A stretch of DNA of 64,000 nucleotides from an uncultured Bryobacteraceae bacterium (GTDB taxonomy: Bacteria; Acidobacteriota; Terriglobia; Bryobacterales; Bryobacteraceae), in contig CAKZUE010000016.1 of NCBI GenBank assembly GCA_937920635.1, forward strand, positions 18,697 through 82,696, in the 5' to 3' direction. Of this stretch, positions 1-8,969 are shown one piece after another (position 1 is the stretch's first letter; each line of letters opens with the position of its first letter). The notes under the pieces were generated by a model that did not search any database, was not told the DNA's origin, and saw only the letters and a list, made by a program, of their open reading frames with translations. Made by a program: the position numbers and the translations under genes.

Positions 1-125
1 CCGGTGATCCGCAGCGCGGTCCGGTAGACCAGCGGGGAGAAACGTTCGTATAACGCCGTGAACTCGTCCGGCGGTGTCATGGGTGGCGGCGCTTCCCGCC
101 GGGCAGGGCTGGCTGACATTCTCAT
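1..125 (-). CDS. RNA polymerase ECF-type sigma factor, N-terminal fragment (runs off the window)
   Basis: Only the first 41 codons lie inside the window. Reading leftwards from an ATG at 123-125, the protein contains ALYERFSPLVYRTALRIT, the typical start of sigma-70 region 2 in ECF sigma factors (an acidic/aromatic helix followed by hydrophobic-arginine spacing). A GAGG lies 8 bases upstream of this ATG. A second in-frame ATG at 78-80 is a possible start but has no ribosome site. It would direct RNA polymerase to an alternative promoter set. It is divergent from the amidase gene. Family assignment rests on a short stretch, so the subgroup cannot be told. Confidence 0.6.
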   Translation of the reverse strand, partial: MRMSASPARREAPPPMTPPDEFTALYERFSPLVYRTALRIT

Positions 126-293
126 GTTCTGCGCCTCACACTGCCATACGGCGGGCCCAGCCGATTATTACACACGGATGTGAATTCCGGCCGCAATCCA
201 TGCCAGCGCGCCGCCGTAACTTTTGCAGTGCCGCGACTGAAGCGCCGAAGGCGCGAGAAGGACCGGCTATCGGCGCATCGCCTGTAACGGAGG

Positions 294-312
294 GCCATCG
301 TCTGCCGATGGC
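294..312 (+). other. Perfect hairpin in the divergent intergenic region
   Basis: The 268 bases between the sigma factor start and the amidase start hold no convincing gene. They contain a perfect 7-bp stem (GCCATCG / CGATGGC, loop TCTGC), and a second stem at 242-254 (GCGCC / GGCGC, loop GAA). They may be part of a leader RNA or a regulator site for either divergent gene. I could not match them to a known riboswitch. Confidence 0.3.
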
Positions 313-393
313 AGGCGCCCATGCTGCGGTCTTGCCCCGATCCCCGGATCCGAGATTCGCCTGCCGGGCTAAGGAAGCTCAGGGAAACCGCCG

Positions 394-1629
394 ATGGATA
401 AGGGGCGAGCACCGCCACAAAGCGGTCCGCCCGGAGCCGTCATGCCCTCGCGCACAGAGCAGCCTGGCCGGTGGACAGCCGCTTTTCTTGGCTGGCGCGC
501 GCGGAGCATCCCGGATCCGGTAGCGCGGCTGCGCCTGCTGCGGCGGTCGCTGGAAGGGGAGGAGGCCCAAGGCAGAGGGCGGAGGGCCGCCCGTTTGGTT
601 CGTTTCGCATTTTCCGCCGCGGTTCTGCTGATCGTGCTGGCGCCGCTGGGCGCAGTCAGAGACAAGGCGGCGGAGCGCACCTCAGGCCCCCTGTTGGACC
701 TGGGGCGGAAGCACGCATCAGCTCCGGCGCCATCTGAGGTGTGGATGGTGGAGCAGCAGCCTGGCCACGAACTGTATTCGAACGGGCTGCGCATCGAAAG
801 AGAGTTCGAGACGGCGAATGAACCGCGCCTGTATGAGATCTACGCCCGCGGGCGGGAAGAGCAGGGCCCCATGGCGGAGCGCAGTGTGCCGGCGGGCATC
901 GTCTTCCACTCCACCGAAAGCGCGACGGCCGAATTCCGCGCCGATCAGGCGACGCGGCTCAGGCTGCTCGGCAAATACCTCTTGCACTATGTTCAGAACG
1001 AGCGCGCCTATCACTACGTGATTGACCGCTTCGGCCGCGTGTGGCGCATTGTGCGCGAGTCCGATGCCGCCAACCATGCGGGCTACTCCGTTTGGGCCGA
1101 TGACCGCTGGACGTACATCAACCTGAACGACAGCTTCTTTGGCGTTTCGCTGGAGGGTCAAAGCGCCGGCTCGCCGGGCGGCGAGGAACGAATCACGCGT
1201 GGACAGCTCCACGCCTTGCGGCTGCTGACCGAGATGCTGCGCTCGCGCTATTCGATTCCGGCGGAGAACTGCGTCACCCACGCGCAGGTCAGCGTGAACC
1301 CCTCCAACGGCGAGGCTGGCTACCACTACGACTGGGCCACCGGCTTTCCGTTTGCGGAACTCGGGCTTCCCGACAACTATCAGGCGCCGCTGCCGAGCCT
1401 CTGGCTGTTCGGGTTCACCTGGGACCCGTCGCTTGTGAACCAGACCGGAGGAGCCTTCTGGGAAGGATTGCTTCTCGGCCAGGACCGCCTGCGCCAGAGC
1501 GCAGCGGCAAGCGGGACAACGGCCGAGCAATTCCGGCTGGCGCGGCGCAAGGTGTACCGGCAGATCCTGGCTGATGCAAAAGCGAAGGCGGAGGCGCGGC
1601 GGGCGCTCTCCGCCGGGAGGTCGGAATGA
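394..1629 (+). CDS. Membrane-anchored N-acetylmuramoyl-L-alanine amidase (Amidase_2/PGRP fold)
   Basis: This 411-residue protein cleaves, by homology, the bond between N-acetylmuramic acid and the L-Ala of the peptide stem. The amidase domain covers about residues 165-320. It has the zinc-site pattern of the family: GIVFHSTES for the first His, YHYVIDRFGRVWRIV in the core, and a late VTHAQVS segment carrying the next His. A hydrophobic segment at about residues 67-87 suggests a single membrane anchor with the enzyme outside the cytoplasm. The ATG at 394 has AGGGAA upstream; an internal ATG at 442 is an alternative start. The stop codon overlaps the start of the next gene, so the two are probably translationally coupled. 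Confidence 0.8.
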   Translation: MDKGRAPPQSGPPGAVMPSRTEQPGRWTAAFLGWRARSIPDPVARLRLLRRSLEGEEAQGRGRRAARLVRFAFSAAVLLIVLAPLGAVRDKAAERTSGPLLDLGRKHASAPAPSEVWMVEQQPGHELYSNGLRIEREFETANEPRLYEIYARGREEQGPMAERSVPAGIVFHSTESATAEFRADQATRLRLLGKYLLHYVQNERAYHYVIDRFGRVWRIVRESDAANHAGYSVWADDRWTYINLNDSFFGVSLEGQSAGSPGGEERITRGQLHALRLLTEMLRSRYSIPAENCVTHAQVSVNPSNGEAGYHYDWATGFPFAELGLPDNYQAPLPSLWLFGFTWDPSLVNQTGGAFWEGLLLGQDRLRQSAAASGTTAEQFRLARRKVYRQILADAKAKAEARRALSAGRSE

Positions 1630-2636
1630 TTTTCGATTCGGCGCCGCCTGGGCGCACTGTTATCGGGCTGGACGTCGGCACCAGCCGTGTCGTGGCCATC
1701 CGCGAAGACGGCGGGCAGCGGGTGACACGCTCCGAACTCAACGCCTTCCTCGCGCTGCCCTGGTCGGGCATCACGGAAGCCAGCCTGCGCCGCGAGTCCA
1801 TTCCGTACCTTGTCCAGGACGGCGAGATCCTCGTGATCGGAAACGAATGCGCCCGGCTGGCGGATCTTCTGGGCAGGGAAGCGCGCCGCCCCATGACGCG
1901 CGGCATGCTGAACCCCGATGAGCCTGAGAGCCTGACGCTGATCCGCGCCATTCTCCGGTCCGTGCTGGAGCCCGAGATCACCGCCGGCGCCAGGGTCCGC
2001 TTCAGCATCCCCTCGCCGCCGCTGAACGGGGAAAGCTCGCTCACCTTCCACGAGGCTTCGCTGCGGCAGATCCTCGAGGATCTCGGCTACCCGGACTCGG
2101 CAGGCGTCAATGAGGGCGTCGCCGTGGTCTACAGCGAACTGTTCGAATCCAACTACACGGGCATCGGGATCAGTTGCGGCGGCGGGCTCTGCAACGCCGC
2201 GCTGACGTATCTGTCCGTGCCCGCCCTCTGCTTCAGCATCCCTAAAGCGGGGGATTTCATCGACGCGAGCGCCGCCGCCGTCGCCGGCGAGATGGTCACG
2301 CGCGCCAGGCTCGTCAAAGAGCAGTCGTTCCACTTCAACGGCAACTATCCCGACAAGCTTCAGCAGGCGCTGGCCGTGTATTACGACGACGTGATCCAGA
2401 CTCTTGCCGGCGGACTCCGCGTGGCATTGCAGGGGTGCCGGTCGCTGCCGCGCTTCGGACGCGCGCTGCCGCTGGTGCTGAGCGGCGGGGGCGTGCTGCC
2501 TGAAGGGTTCCGGGAGCGGTTCGAGAAGGCGCTCGCCCAGGTGCAGTTGCCTGTAGCAGTTTCCGAGGTCCGCATCGCCCGCCGCCCTCTGGAGGCGACG
2601 GCCGAAGGCGCTCTGGCGGCTGCCCTCAGCGAATAG
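1626..2636 (+). CDS. Actin-like ATPase (MreB/FtsA/MamK superfamily member of unknown role)
   Basis: This 336-residue protein has the actin-fold signatures. A phosphate-1 motif lies near the N-terminus (VIGLDVGTSRVVAI), a phosphate-2-like glycine loop lies mid-protein (GISCGGGLCNAAL), and an adenosine motif lies near the C-terminus (LVLSGGGVLPEGF). In the phosphate-2 loop the usual acidic residue before the glycines is replaced by Ser-Cys, so hydrolysis may be altered. It is shorter than FtsA and lacks an obvious membrane-targeting helix. The ATG overlaps the amidase stop in an ATGA arrangement. A cytoskeletal or scaffold role linked to wall cleavage is inferred from that coupling only. Confidence 0.65.
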   Translation: MIFDSAPPGRTVIGLDVGTSRVVAIREDGGQRVTRSELNAFLALPWSGITEASLRRESIPYLVQDGEILVIGNECARLADLLGREARRPMTRGMLNPDEPESLTLIRAILRSVLEPEITAGARVRFSIPSPPLNGESSLTFHEASLRQILEDLGYPDSAGVNEGVAVVYSELFESNYTGIGISCGGGLCNAALTYLSVPALCFSIPKAGDFIDASAAAVAGEMVTRARLVKEQSFHFNGNYPDKLQQALAVYYDDVIQTLAGGLRVALQGCRSLPRFGRALPLVLSGGGVLPEGFRERFEKALAQVQLPVAVSEVRIARRPLEATAEGALAAALSE

Positions 2637-2651
2637 CCACGCTCGAGCCGC

Positions 2652-4196
2652 CTACCGGAACACCACCAGATCGTGCACCGCCACCCGCGCTCCGGTCGAA
2701 TCCTTGTACGGCACTCCGAGCACCTTCAACTGGATCCGGTGGCGCCCATTTGCGAGTCCGAAATGGTGATAGACGCTCTCGTCGCCCTTGGCGCTCTTCT
2801 CGTCCGAGCACACGTCCACGGTGTCCGCCCGTTTGCCGTCCACCCACACTTCCACCAGCCCGCCGTCGGGCAGGTACGGCCCCACGATGATGAAGCCCGT
2901 CCCGTCGAACTCGATGTCCGCCGTGGCGCCCTTTTCGTCCGTTGCGCGGGACCGCAACTGCTCATCCAGCTCCCAGCGGCCGGCAAACCGCCATCGCGCA
3001 TCGGCATGGGGAATCCGCTCCACCGGCGAGCCGTAGTCATCCCACAGCGGGATGTTCGCCGGCCGCGGCTTCTGCGCGGGAACGCGGATCTCCTGCTCCG
3101 TGACTTTGCCTCCCTCGCGCGCCACGGCCTTCAGCGCCCGCTGGTATGTGCTCTCGACAATTTCGTGGAAATTGAAGTCCGTATAGGCGAATTTCCTGTC
3201 CGCGATCGCCGGAATTCCGCCTTTCCATTCCTCTGGAATTTTCTCCCACCCCATCATCACGCCCAGAATGCCCGCCGCGCTGGAAGGGTTGCAGTCGGAG
3301 TCCTGCCCGGCCTGAGTCGAGATGCGGATGGTCCGCCCCATGTCTCCCGCCCCGTACAGCAGGCCGAGCGCAATATAGGCGCCGTTGATCTTGGCGTCGA
3401 TGTTGAAGGGCCGCAACGCCCCCGCCGGGCACGGCTCGCGGCGGTTCCATTTTTTCTCGATTTCCGCCCAGTTTTTCGTCCAATCCCCGGGAAATCGCCG
3501 GTGCCAGGCCAACACATCGGCAATCAGCCTCGCATACGGGCTCTTCTGCGGCAGGCACGCCAGCCCCGCCTCCACCACGCGGCGCGGATCGTTTTCGAAA
3601 AATGCCGCCGCATACATGCAGGAGACAAACACGCCGCCCAGAATTCCGTCGCCGTAATTCATCACACGCCCCGCCCGCACCCCGATGTCGGCCGCGAGCC
3701 GCGGCAGCCCCGGAGTCATCAGCCCGATGAAATCCGCTTCGATCTGGAAATCGATATCGTTGGCGTGCACGTTATAACGCGGCGTCCCGCTCAGATGGGC
3801 GGGCACGCCGCGGCGCAGCGCCCGCCGCGCGGCGAGGTTGGCGTGCCAGAGGGCGTATTTCGATTCCCGGAACATGGCCCCGAAATCTTCCGTGGCAGCG
3901 TCCAGCCCTTTGTCGTCGAGCACCTTCGCCAGCGTCATGTCGACGTATAGGTCGTCCTGGTTGAGCGCATTCGAAACCATTTCCGGTTTCCACGCGGGCA
4001 GCCTGTCCTCGGGGATGATCTCCTCGCGCCAGCGAAACTCGGTCGGCGCGCCGTAGCTCACCCCGATCATCTGCCCCGCCCATCCGCCGCGGATCTTGTC
4101 CCGCAGCGCCTCCAGGGTCAGTGTCCGCGGCGCCGTCTGCGCCGATGCCAGAGCGGCTGCCAGAACCCACCAACAAGCCAGCTTCCTTCCTGTCAT
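2652..4196 (-). CDS. Exported ADP-ribosylglycohydrolase family protein with C-terminal beta-rich domain
   Basis: This protein of 514 residues begins with a signal peptide (about residues 1-21, LACWWVLAAALASAQ). The ADP-ribosylglycohydrolase domain (about 28-375) shows the opening GWAGQMIGVSYGAP and a late GQDSDCNPSSAAGILG block that matches the metal-binding region of the family. Residues about 385-514 form a separate beta-rich domain resembling carbohydrate-binding modules. Members of this exported branch are usually annotated as ADP-ribosylglycohydrolases, but their substrates are not known; an extracytoplasmic glycoside is plausible. It is divergent from the peptidase gene, with starts 75 bases apart. 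Confidence 0.75.
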   Translation of the reverse strand: MTGRKLACWWVLAAALASAQTAPRTLTLEALRDKIRGGWAGQMIGVSYGAPTEFRWREEIIPEDRLPAWKPEMVSNALNQDDLYVDMTLAKVLDDKGLDAATEDFGAMFRESKYALWHANLAARRALRRGVPAHLSGTPRYNVHANDIDFQIEADFIGLMTPGLPRLAADIGVRAGRVMNYGDGILGGVFVSCMYAAAFFENDPRRVVEAGLACLPQKSPYARLIADVLAWHRRFPGDWTKNWAEIEKKWNRREPCPAGALRPFNIDAKINGAYIALGLLYGAGDMGRTIRISTQAGQDSDCNPSSAAGILGVMMGWEKIPEEWKGGIPAIADRKFAYTDFNFHEIVESTYQRALKAVAREGGKVTEQEIRVPAQKPRPANIPLWDDYGSPVERIPHADARWRFAGRWELDEQLRSRATDEKGATADIEFDGTGFIIVGPYLPDGGLVEVWVDGKRADTVDVCSDEKSAKGDESVYHHFGLANGRHRIQLKVLGVPYKDSTGARVAVHDLVVFR

Positions 4197-4270
4197 GGCT
4201 TCATCAGCCTATCATGGCGGGATTGGCCGCTACAGCGTTTTTTTCGTTCCGCCGATGGAGGAAAGTAGCC

Positions 4271-5419
4271 ATGCTCGCCCTGTGGATCGCCCTCGCCTCG
4301 CCCCCCGCCATTGTCCCCGGCGGAGCGCCGCTCCACGCGGCCTGTGATCCCTCCTCGGAGGTGGTCGCACGGCTGGAGGCCGGCACACCCGTCAATCTCG
4401 GCTATTCGATCAGCGGAGATCATGGCCGCTGTTTCCACGTCACTGCCGGAGACCGCCAGGGCTACGTCTTCGCGGCCGCCATCACAACGCTTGAAGAATA
4501 CGAAAAGGCGCGCATCGCCGCCTCCGACAAAGAACTGCCCCAGATGATCCGCGCGGAGATCCGCAAGATCCGCGAAGAGGCGCCCGCGCATCCCCTGGTG
4601 GCCCCGGTGCTGGAAGCCCTGGAGGCAGGGCGTCCCGCCCAGGCTCTGCGCCAGATCGAGTCCGAGCTGCTCCCCAAACTGCCCGACGAGCCGAACGTGC
4701 TCGCCCTGGCTGGCCTCGCCGCCTTCCAGTCCGACGACACGCGCAAGGCCGAAGACTACTGGGCGCGGTCACTGGCTTTGCGCCCCAACCCGCAACTGGA
4801 AACCCTGTTGGCCCGCCTCCGCGCCGAGCGCGCCAGCGACTCCGGCCATGAACGGGCCTCCTCGACCCGCTTCGTGCTCCGATACGACGGCCGCGCCCTG
4901 TCCTCCCACGCCGCGTCCTCCCTGCTCTCCGTGCTCGACTCGGAACTCGACCGCATCGACGCCGCGCTCGGGTGCCCCTCGGCCGAGCCGCTCACCGTCA
5001 TCGTGCAGACGCGCAGCGCCTACCGCTCAGCTACGGGAACCGGAGAATGGAACGCCGGCATGTTCGACGGGCGCATCCGCGTGCCGCTTGCCGAAAGCAC
5101 GTCACCCTCAGATCTGCGCGCCACGCTGGCCCACGAGCTCGTCCACGCCTGTCTCGCCCGCCGCGGCGTCCGCGAGCGCTGGCTGCACGAGGGTCTGGCC
5201 ATGCGGTGGTCCGGTGAACGTCCGCCGCCGGAGCGGCTGCGGGAGGCGCAGAAACTGGACCGCCTCCCCATGTGGGATGAATCGAAGCCCGATCAGATCC
5301 GCCTCTACTACGCCTGGGCCTGGCTCGCCGTCGAACACCTCTATCAGACACGCGGCGAGTCCGGCGTGCGCGAGCTGTTGCGGAACCCCGCTTCGCTGCC
5401 CGCGCCCGCCATCCGCTGA
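4271..5419 (+). CDS. Exported peptidase MA-like metallopeptidase with SH3-like and TPR-like regions
   Basis: The start chosen is the ATG at 4271, preceded by GGAGGAAAG, giving 382 residues and a short hydrophobic leader. Residues about 20-70 resemble a bacterial SH3 domain (LEAGTPVNLGYSISGDHGRC). A helical TPR-like region follows, with LAGLAAFQSDDTRKAEDYW as its clearest part. The C-terminal half carries LAHELVHACLARRG and WLHEGLAMRWSGE, a gluzincin zinc site (HExxH plus a downstream Glu). The protein probably acts outside the cytoplasm. The substrate is unknown. The MFS gene follows after 20 bases on the same strand. Confidence 0.7.
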   Translation: MLALWIALASPPAIVPGGAPLHAACDPSSEVVARLEAGTPVNLGYSISGDHGRCFHVTAGDRQGYVFAAAITTLEEYEKARIAASDKELPQMIRAEIRKIREEAPAHPLVAPVLEALEAGRPAQALRQIESELLPKLPDEPNVLALAGLAAFQSDDTRKAEDYWARSLALRPNPQLETLLARLRAERASDSGHERASSTRFVLRYDGRALSSHAASSLLSVLDSELDRIDAALGCPSAEPLTVIVQTRSAYRSATGTGEWNAGMFDGRIRVPLAESTSPSDLRATLAHELVHACLARRGVRERWLHEGLAMRWSGERPPPERLREAQKLDRLPMWDESKPDQIRLYYAWAWLAVEHLYQTRGESGVRELLRNPASLPAPAIR

Positions 5420-5439
5420 TATACTGCCTGCCACTGCCC

Positions 5440-6675
5440 ATGTCCCGCCGCGCCGCCTCGCCCTGGCCGCTGCTCGCCCTGCTGTCGTTCTCGGTCCTCA
5501 TCAATTACCTCGACCGCAGCAACCTCAGCGCCGCCGCGCCTCTGCTCGCGAAGGAGCTCAACCTGCCGGATTCCCGGCTCGGCCTGCTGTTCTCGGCTTT
5601 CTTCTGGACTTACGCTCTTTGCCAGATCCTCGCCGGCTGGCTGGTGGACCGCTTCAGCGTCGTCCACGTGTATGCCGCCGGATTTCTGCTCTGGTCGCTG
5701 GCCACCGGCGCCATCGGGTTGTCGCACGGTTTCGCCCTGCTGTTCTTCTTCCGCCTGATGCTCGGCGCGGGGGAAAGCGTGGCATTTCCCGCCTATTCAA
5801 AAATTATGATTCGCGCTTTTCGCGAAGAGCAGCGCGGTTTAGCGAATTCCATTCTCGATGCCTGCACGAAAATCGGCCCCGCCGCCGGCATTTATCTGGC
5901 GGCCTGGCTGATGAGTGAATACGGCTGGCGCAGTTTCTTCCTCATCACGGGATTCGGCGCGCTTCTGTGGCTGCCTTTCTGGATCATGTACGCGCCGCCG
6001 CGGCTTGAGGCGTCCGGTCCGCCTCCGGCCGCCTCCATCGATACCGGCCCCGGCTGGCGCGAACTCCTTGCGAGCCGCACCGTCTGGGCCACCTTCATCG
6101 GGCTCTTCTGCCACAACTACAACTGGTATCTGCTGCTCACCTGGCTGCCCACGATACTCGTCCGCGAACGGCGGTTCACGATGCTCGACATGGGCGCCTG
6201 GAACGGCATGCTCCTGGCTCTCACCGCCCTGGCCACGCTCGTCTCGGGCTGGTATTCCGACCGCCTGGCGGCCCGTTCTCCGAGCGTCGCCCGGCTCCGC
6301 CGCGCGTTCCTGATCGCAGGCCTGCTCGTCACAGGCCTGGCCACGCCCTTCACGGTCGCCCCATCGCCCTGGATCTCCGCCGTCTCTCTCGCCGCCGCGT
6401 TCACCGGCATCGGCATTTACGTCAGCAATTGCTGGGCCTTTACCCAGACTTTGGCCGGCCATGCGGCCGGCCGCTGGACTGGAATGCAAAACGCGTTTGC
6501 TAATCTCGGCGGTGTCATTGCACCCGCTCTTACCGGCTTGCTGGTAGAAAAGACAGGCCGTTTTTCTCTTGCCATGATGGCGTCCGCGGCCGTTCTTCTG
6601 ACCGGCGCGGCCGTCTATGCATTTCTCGCGAAGATCCCCTCCGGCGATGGAGGGCGGGGCCGGGCGGCACCGTGA
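5440..6675 (+). CDS. MFS transporter, anion:cation symporter (ACS) type
   Basis: This is a 411-residue polytopic protein with about twelve hydrophobic segments. It has the major facilitator signature after TM2 (GWLVDRFSVVHVY) and the motif LDRSNLSAAAP near TM1, which is typical of the ACS family (hexuronate, glucarate, phthalate and similar organic anions). The second half starts near residue 210. It sits 20 bases after the peptidase stop and converges with recJ. The substrate cannot be read from the sequence; organic anions are the best guess from the subfamily. Confidence 0.8.
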   Translation: MSRRAASPWPLLALLSFSVLINYLDRSNLSAAAPLLAKELNLPDSRLGLLFSAFFWTYALCQILAGWLVDRFSVVHVYAAGFLLWSLATGAIGLSHGFALLFFFRLMLGAGESVAFPAYSKIMIRAFREEQRGLANSILDACTKIGPAAGIYLAAWLMSEYGWRSFFLITGFGALLWLPFWIMYAPPRLEASGPPPAASIDTGPGWRELLASRTVWATFIGLFCHNYNWYLLLTWLPTILVRERRFTMLDMGAWNGMLLALTALATLVSGWYSDRLAARSPSVARLRRAFLIAGLLVTGLATPFTVAPSPWISAVSLAAAFTGIGIYVSNCWAFTQTLAGHAAGRWTGMQNAFANLGGVIAPALTGLLVEKTGRFSLAMMASAAVLLTGAAVYAFLAKIPSGDGGRGRAAP

Positions 6676-6704
6676 AGACAATCAGGGCTGTCTGCGCCGC
6701 CTGA

Positions 6705-8447
6705 TCAGGGCCCGGCCGGCCGGAAATCCCGCATCGCCGCCGACCACGGCGCGAAGCCCCGCTGCGCGCTCCAGGCGTCGTCTTCGATCATGATGGCGGC
6801 GTCGATCCGCGCTCCGTCGCGCAGCTCCTCCAGCCGCGCCGAGCAGCGCCACGCCTTCACGAACAGGCTCCGCCCGCCCTGCCACAGCCGCGCGCGCACA
6901 TGCTCGCCGCTCCGGCCGAATCCCTCCGCCTGCCGCGCCTCCGCGCCCCGCACCAGAAACACCGGCTGGCGGTTGCCATGCCCGAACGGCGCCAGCGCCA
7001 GCACCTCGCCCGCCGCCTTGTCGTTCAGCTCCTCGAGCCGCAATTCGGCGTCCGGCCGCAGCTCCGGCTCCAGATCCTCTTCCGTCAGCCACTCCCGCGC
7101 CACCCCGTTGAACCGCTCCTCCAGCTCTTCCACGCGGCTCTCCTCCAGCGTCACCCCCACCGCCTGCCGGTGCCCGCCGAACTTCTCGAACACGTCCGCC
7201 ATCCGCTCGAGCGCCGACAAGAGGTGGAACCCCGGAATCGACCTTCCAGAACCCTGCGCAAAGCCCGTCTTGTCGTCCCTGCCGAGCACGATCACCGGCC
7301 GGTGGTAGAACTCCGCCACGCGGTTGGCCACGATCCCCACCACGCCGCGATGCCAGTCGGGCGAATAAAACACGAGGCCGGCCTTGTCCGGCGGCGGGCC
7401 GGCTTCTCCGTAACGGTCCAGGATCTCGCGCACGATCGCGTCGCCGGTGCGCTGACGCTCGGCATTCAGTTCATTCAGGCGCAGGGCGATCTCGCGGGCG
7501 CGCGCTTCGTCGCGGGTCAGGAACAGCTCGATCACGTCGCGCGCATGGTCCATGCGGCCGGCGGCGTTGATCCGCGGCGCCACACGGAATCCCAGGTCGG
7601 CCGAGGTCAGCGTGGCGCCCGGAGCAAAGCCGCTCACCTCCAGCAGCGCCCGCAGCCCGGGGTTTTTCGTCCTGGCGATCCCCTCCAGTCCGCGCTTCAC
7701 AATCACGCGGTTCTCGCCGGTCAGCGGCACGACGTCGGCCACCGTGGCCACCGCCGCCATGATCAGGAATGAATCGGTGAACCGCACGATCCGCTCCGGC
7801 GTCCAGCCGCTGCGCTCCATCAGCGCCTGCGCCAGCTTGAAGGCCACGCCCGCGCCGCACAGGTTCTTGTTCGGGTAATCGCAGCCGGGCTGGTTGGGAT
7901 TCAGCACGGCGAGCGCTTCCGGGAGCCGCTCTTCCGGCAGGTGGTGGTCTGTCACGATCACGTCGGCGCCGGCGCGGCGCGCCGCTTCCACGGCTTCAAA
8001 GGCGCGCGTGCCCGTGTCGACGCTCACGATCAGGGAGTAGCCGTCGCGCGCCGCCTGCTCCACCACTGCCGGCTGCATGCCGTAGCCTTCCCTCAGGCGG
8101 TCCGGCACGCGATAATCGGCGCGCAGCCCGAGCACTTCCAGCATGTGCATCAGGATCACGACGCCCGCCACCCCGTCGACGTCGTAGTCGCCATACAGCA
8201 GCACGCGCTCGCCCGCCTGCGCCGCCCGCAGCAGCCGGTCCGCGGCGCTCTCCATGCCGCGCATCCGGAAGGGGTCTTCCAGATGCGTCAGCTTCGGGTG
8301 GAGGAAGTGTTCCACTTCGTCCGAAGCGCGGAATCCGCGCGCCCACAACACCCGCGCCGCGGGCATCTCCAACCCGCACTGCCGCGCCAGGCGCGCCGCC
8401 CCGCTTTCCTCCACCTGCGGCTCTATCCATCGCGCGCGGGAAGGCAT
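6705..8447 (-). CDS. recJ: Single-stranded-DNA-specific exonuclease RecJ
   Basis: The 580-residue protein degrades single-stranded DNA 5' to 3' in recombination and mismatch repair. The DHH domain shows YGDYDVDGVAG (motif I), VSVDTGTRAFEAV and the DHH signature in VIVTDHHLPEE. The DHHA1 part contains INAAGRMDHARDVIELFL and GGHRQAVGVTLEE, and the C-terminal OB-like region follows. Length is normal for RecJ. It is the last gene of a minus-strand run, only 3 bases after the unknown 162-residue gene. This may make it co-transcribed with the microcompartment genes upstream. Confidence 0.93.
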   Translation of the reverse strand: MPSRARWIEPQVEESGAARLARQCGLEMPAARVLWARGFRASDEVEHFLHPKLTHLEDPFRMRGMESAADRLLRAAQAGERVLLYGDYDVDGVAGVVILMHMLEVLGLRADYRVPDRLREGYGMQPAVVEQAARDGYSLIVSVDTGTRAFEAVEAARRAGADVIVTDHHLPEERLPEALAVLNPNQPGCDYPNKNLCGAGVAFKLAQALMERSGWTPERIVRFTDSFLIMAAVATVADVVPLTGENRVIVKRGLEGIARTKNPGLRALLEVSGFAPGATLTSADLGFRVAPRINAAGRMDHARDVIELFLTRDEARAREIALRLNELNAERQRTGDAIVREILDRYGEAGPPPDKAGLVFYSPDWHRGVVGIVANRVAEFYHRPVIVLGRDDKTGFAQGSGRSIPGFHLLSALERMADVFEKFGGHRQAVGVTLEESRVEELEERFNGVAREWLTEEDLEPELRPDAELRLEELNDKAAGEVLALAPFGHGNRQPVFLVRGAEARQAEGFGRSGEHVRARLWQGGRSLFVKAWRCSARLEELRDGARIDAAIMIEDDAWSAQRGFAPWSAAMRDFRPAGP

Positions 8448-8450
8448 CGC

Positions 8451-8939
8451 TCAGTTGTTGGAATAGAACCCGCCGTAACTGTCGTCTTCCTCGCCCGCCT
8501 CCGGTTCAGCCATCTCCAGTTCGTCGAGGATGGACTCCCACTCGGCGAACCATTCCGTCTCCACTGCGTACATGTAAATCCGCCCTTCGAAGTCGAAGCT
8601 GATCTCTACCGCGCACAGTTGCCCTTCATACCTCGACATCGCCTGGATGCGCCGCTCCAGGTCCCGCCGCTCCTCGCGCGTGAAGTCGGCTTCTTCCAGA
8701 AGTTCCAGCGCCATGTCCCGCTGCTCGGAGTCGAACCGCCGCTGGTGCAGATGCACCATGCGCACCCCGACCTGCTGCGCGCACTCGAGGAACCGGTGCA
8801 CGTCCGGCTGCCGCCGGTGGTCCCAGAACACGATCTGCAGCCCGTGATCGATCCGGCTCATGCAATGGTAGACGATAAACGGCTCCGCGTGCAGATGCTT
8901 CTCAATTTCCGCAGAAAGCCTTTCCAGATTCTGCTCCAT
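8451..8939 (-). CDS. Conserved-looking hypothetical protein, 162 residues
   Basis: I do not recognise this protein. It is soluble, with no signal peptide. The N-terminal third mixes a helix and strands (MEQNLERLSAEIEKHLHAEP, then HGLQIVFWDHRR). The middle is helical and charged (FTREERRDLERRIQAMSRYE). The C-terminal part has strands (LCAVEISFDFEGRIYMYAVE) and an acidic tail with many Glu and Asp residues. It lies between the aldehyde dehydrogenase (30-base gap) and recJ (3-base gap). That spacing suggests it belongs to the same transcript. Steady high third-position GC supports it being a real gene. Confidence 0.7.
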   Translation of the reverse strand: MEQNLERLSAEIEKHLHAEPFIVYHCMSRIDHGLQIVFWDHRRQPDVHRFLECAQQVGVRMVHLHQRRFDSEQRDMALELLEEADFTREERRDLERRIQAMSRYEGQLCAVEISFDFEGRIYMYAVETEWFAEWESILDELEMAEPEAGEEDDSYGGFYSNN

Positions 8940-8969
8940 GCAATTGCTCTTTTCCGTTGACTTCGGCGT

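Noticed and set aside
126..393. Known riboswitch (cyclic di-GMP, cyclic di-AMP or glycine type) upstream of the amidase
   Set aside because: Two hairpins and a GCGCCGAAGGCGC element are present, but the conserved cores of these classes do not line up.
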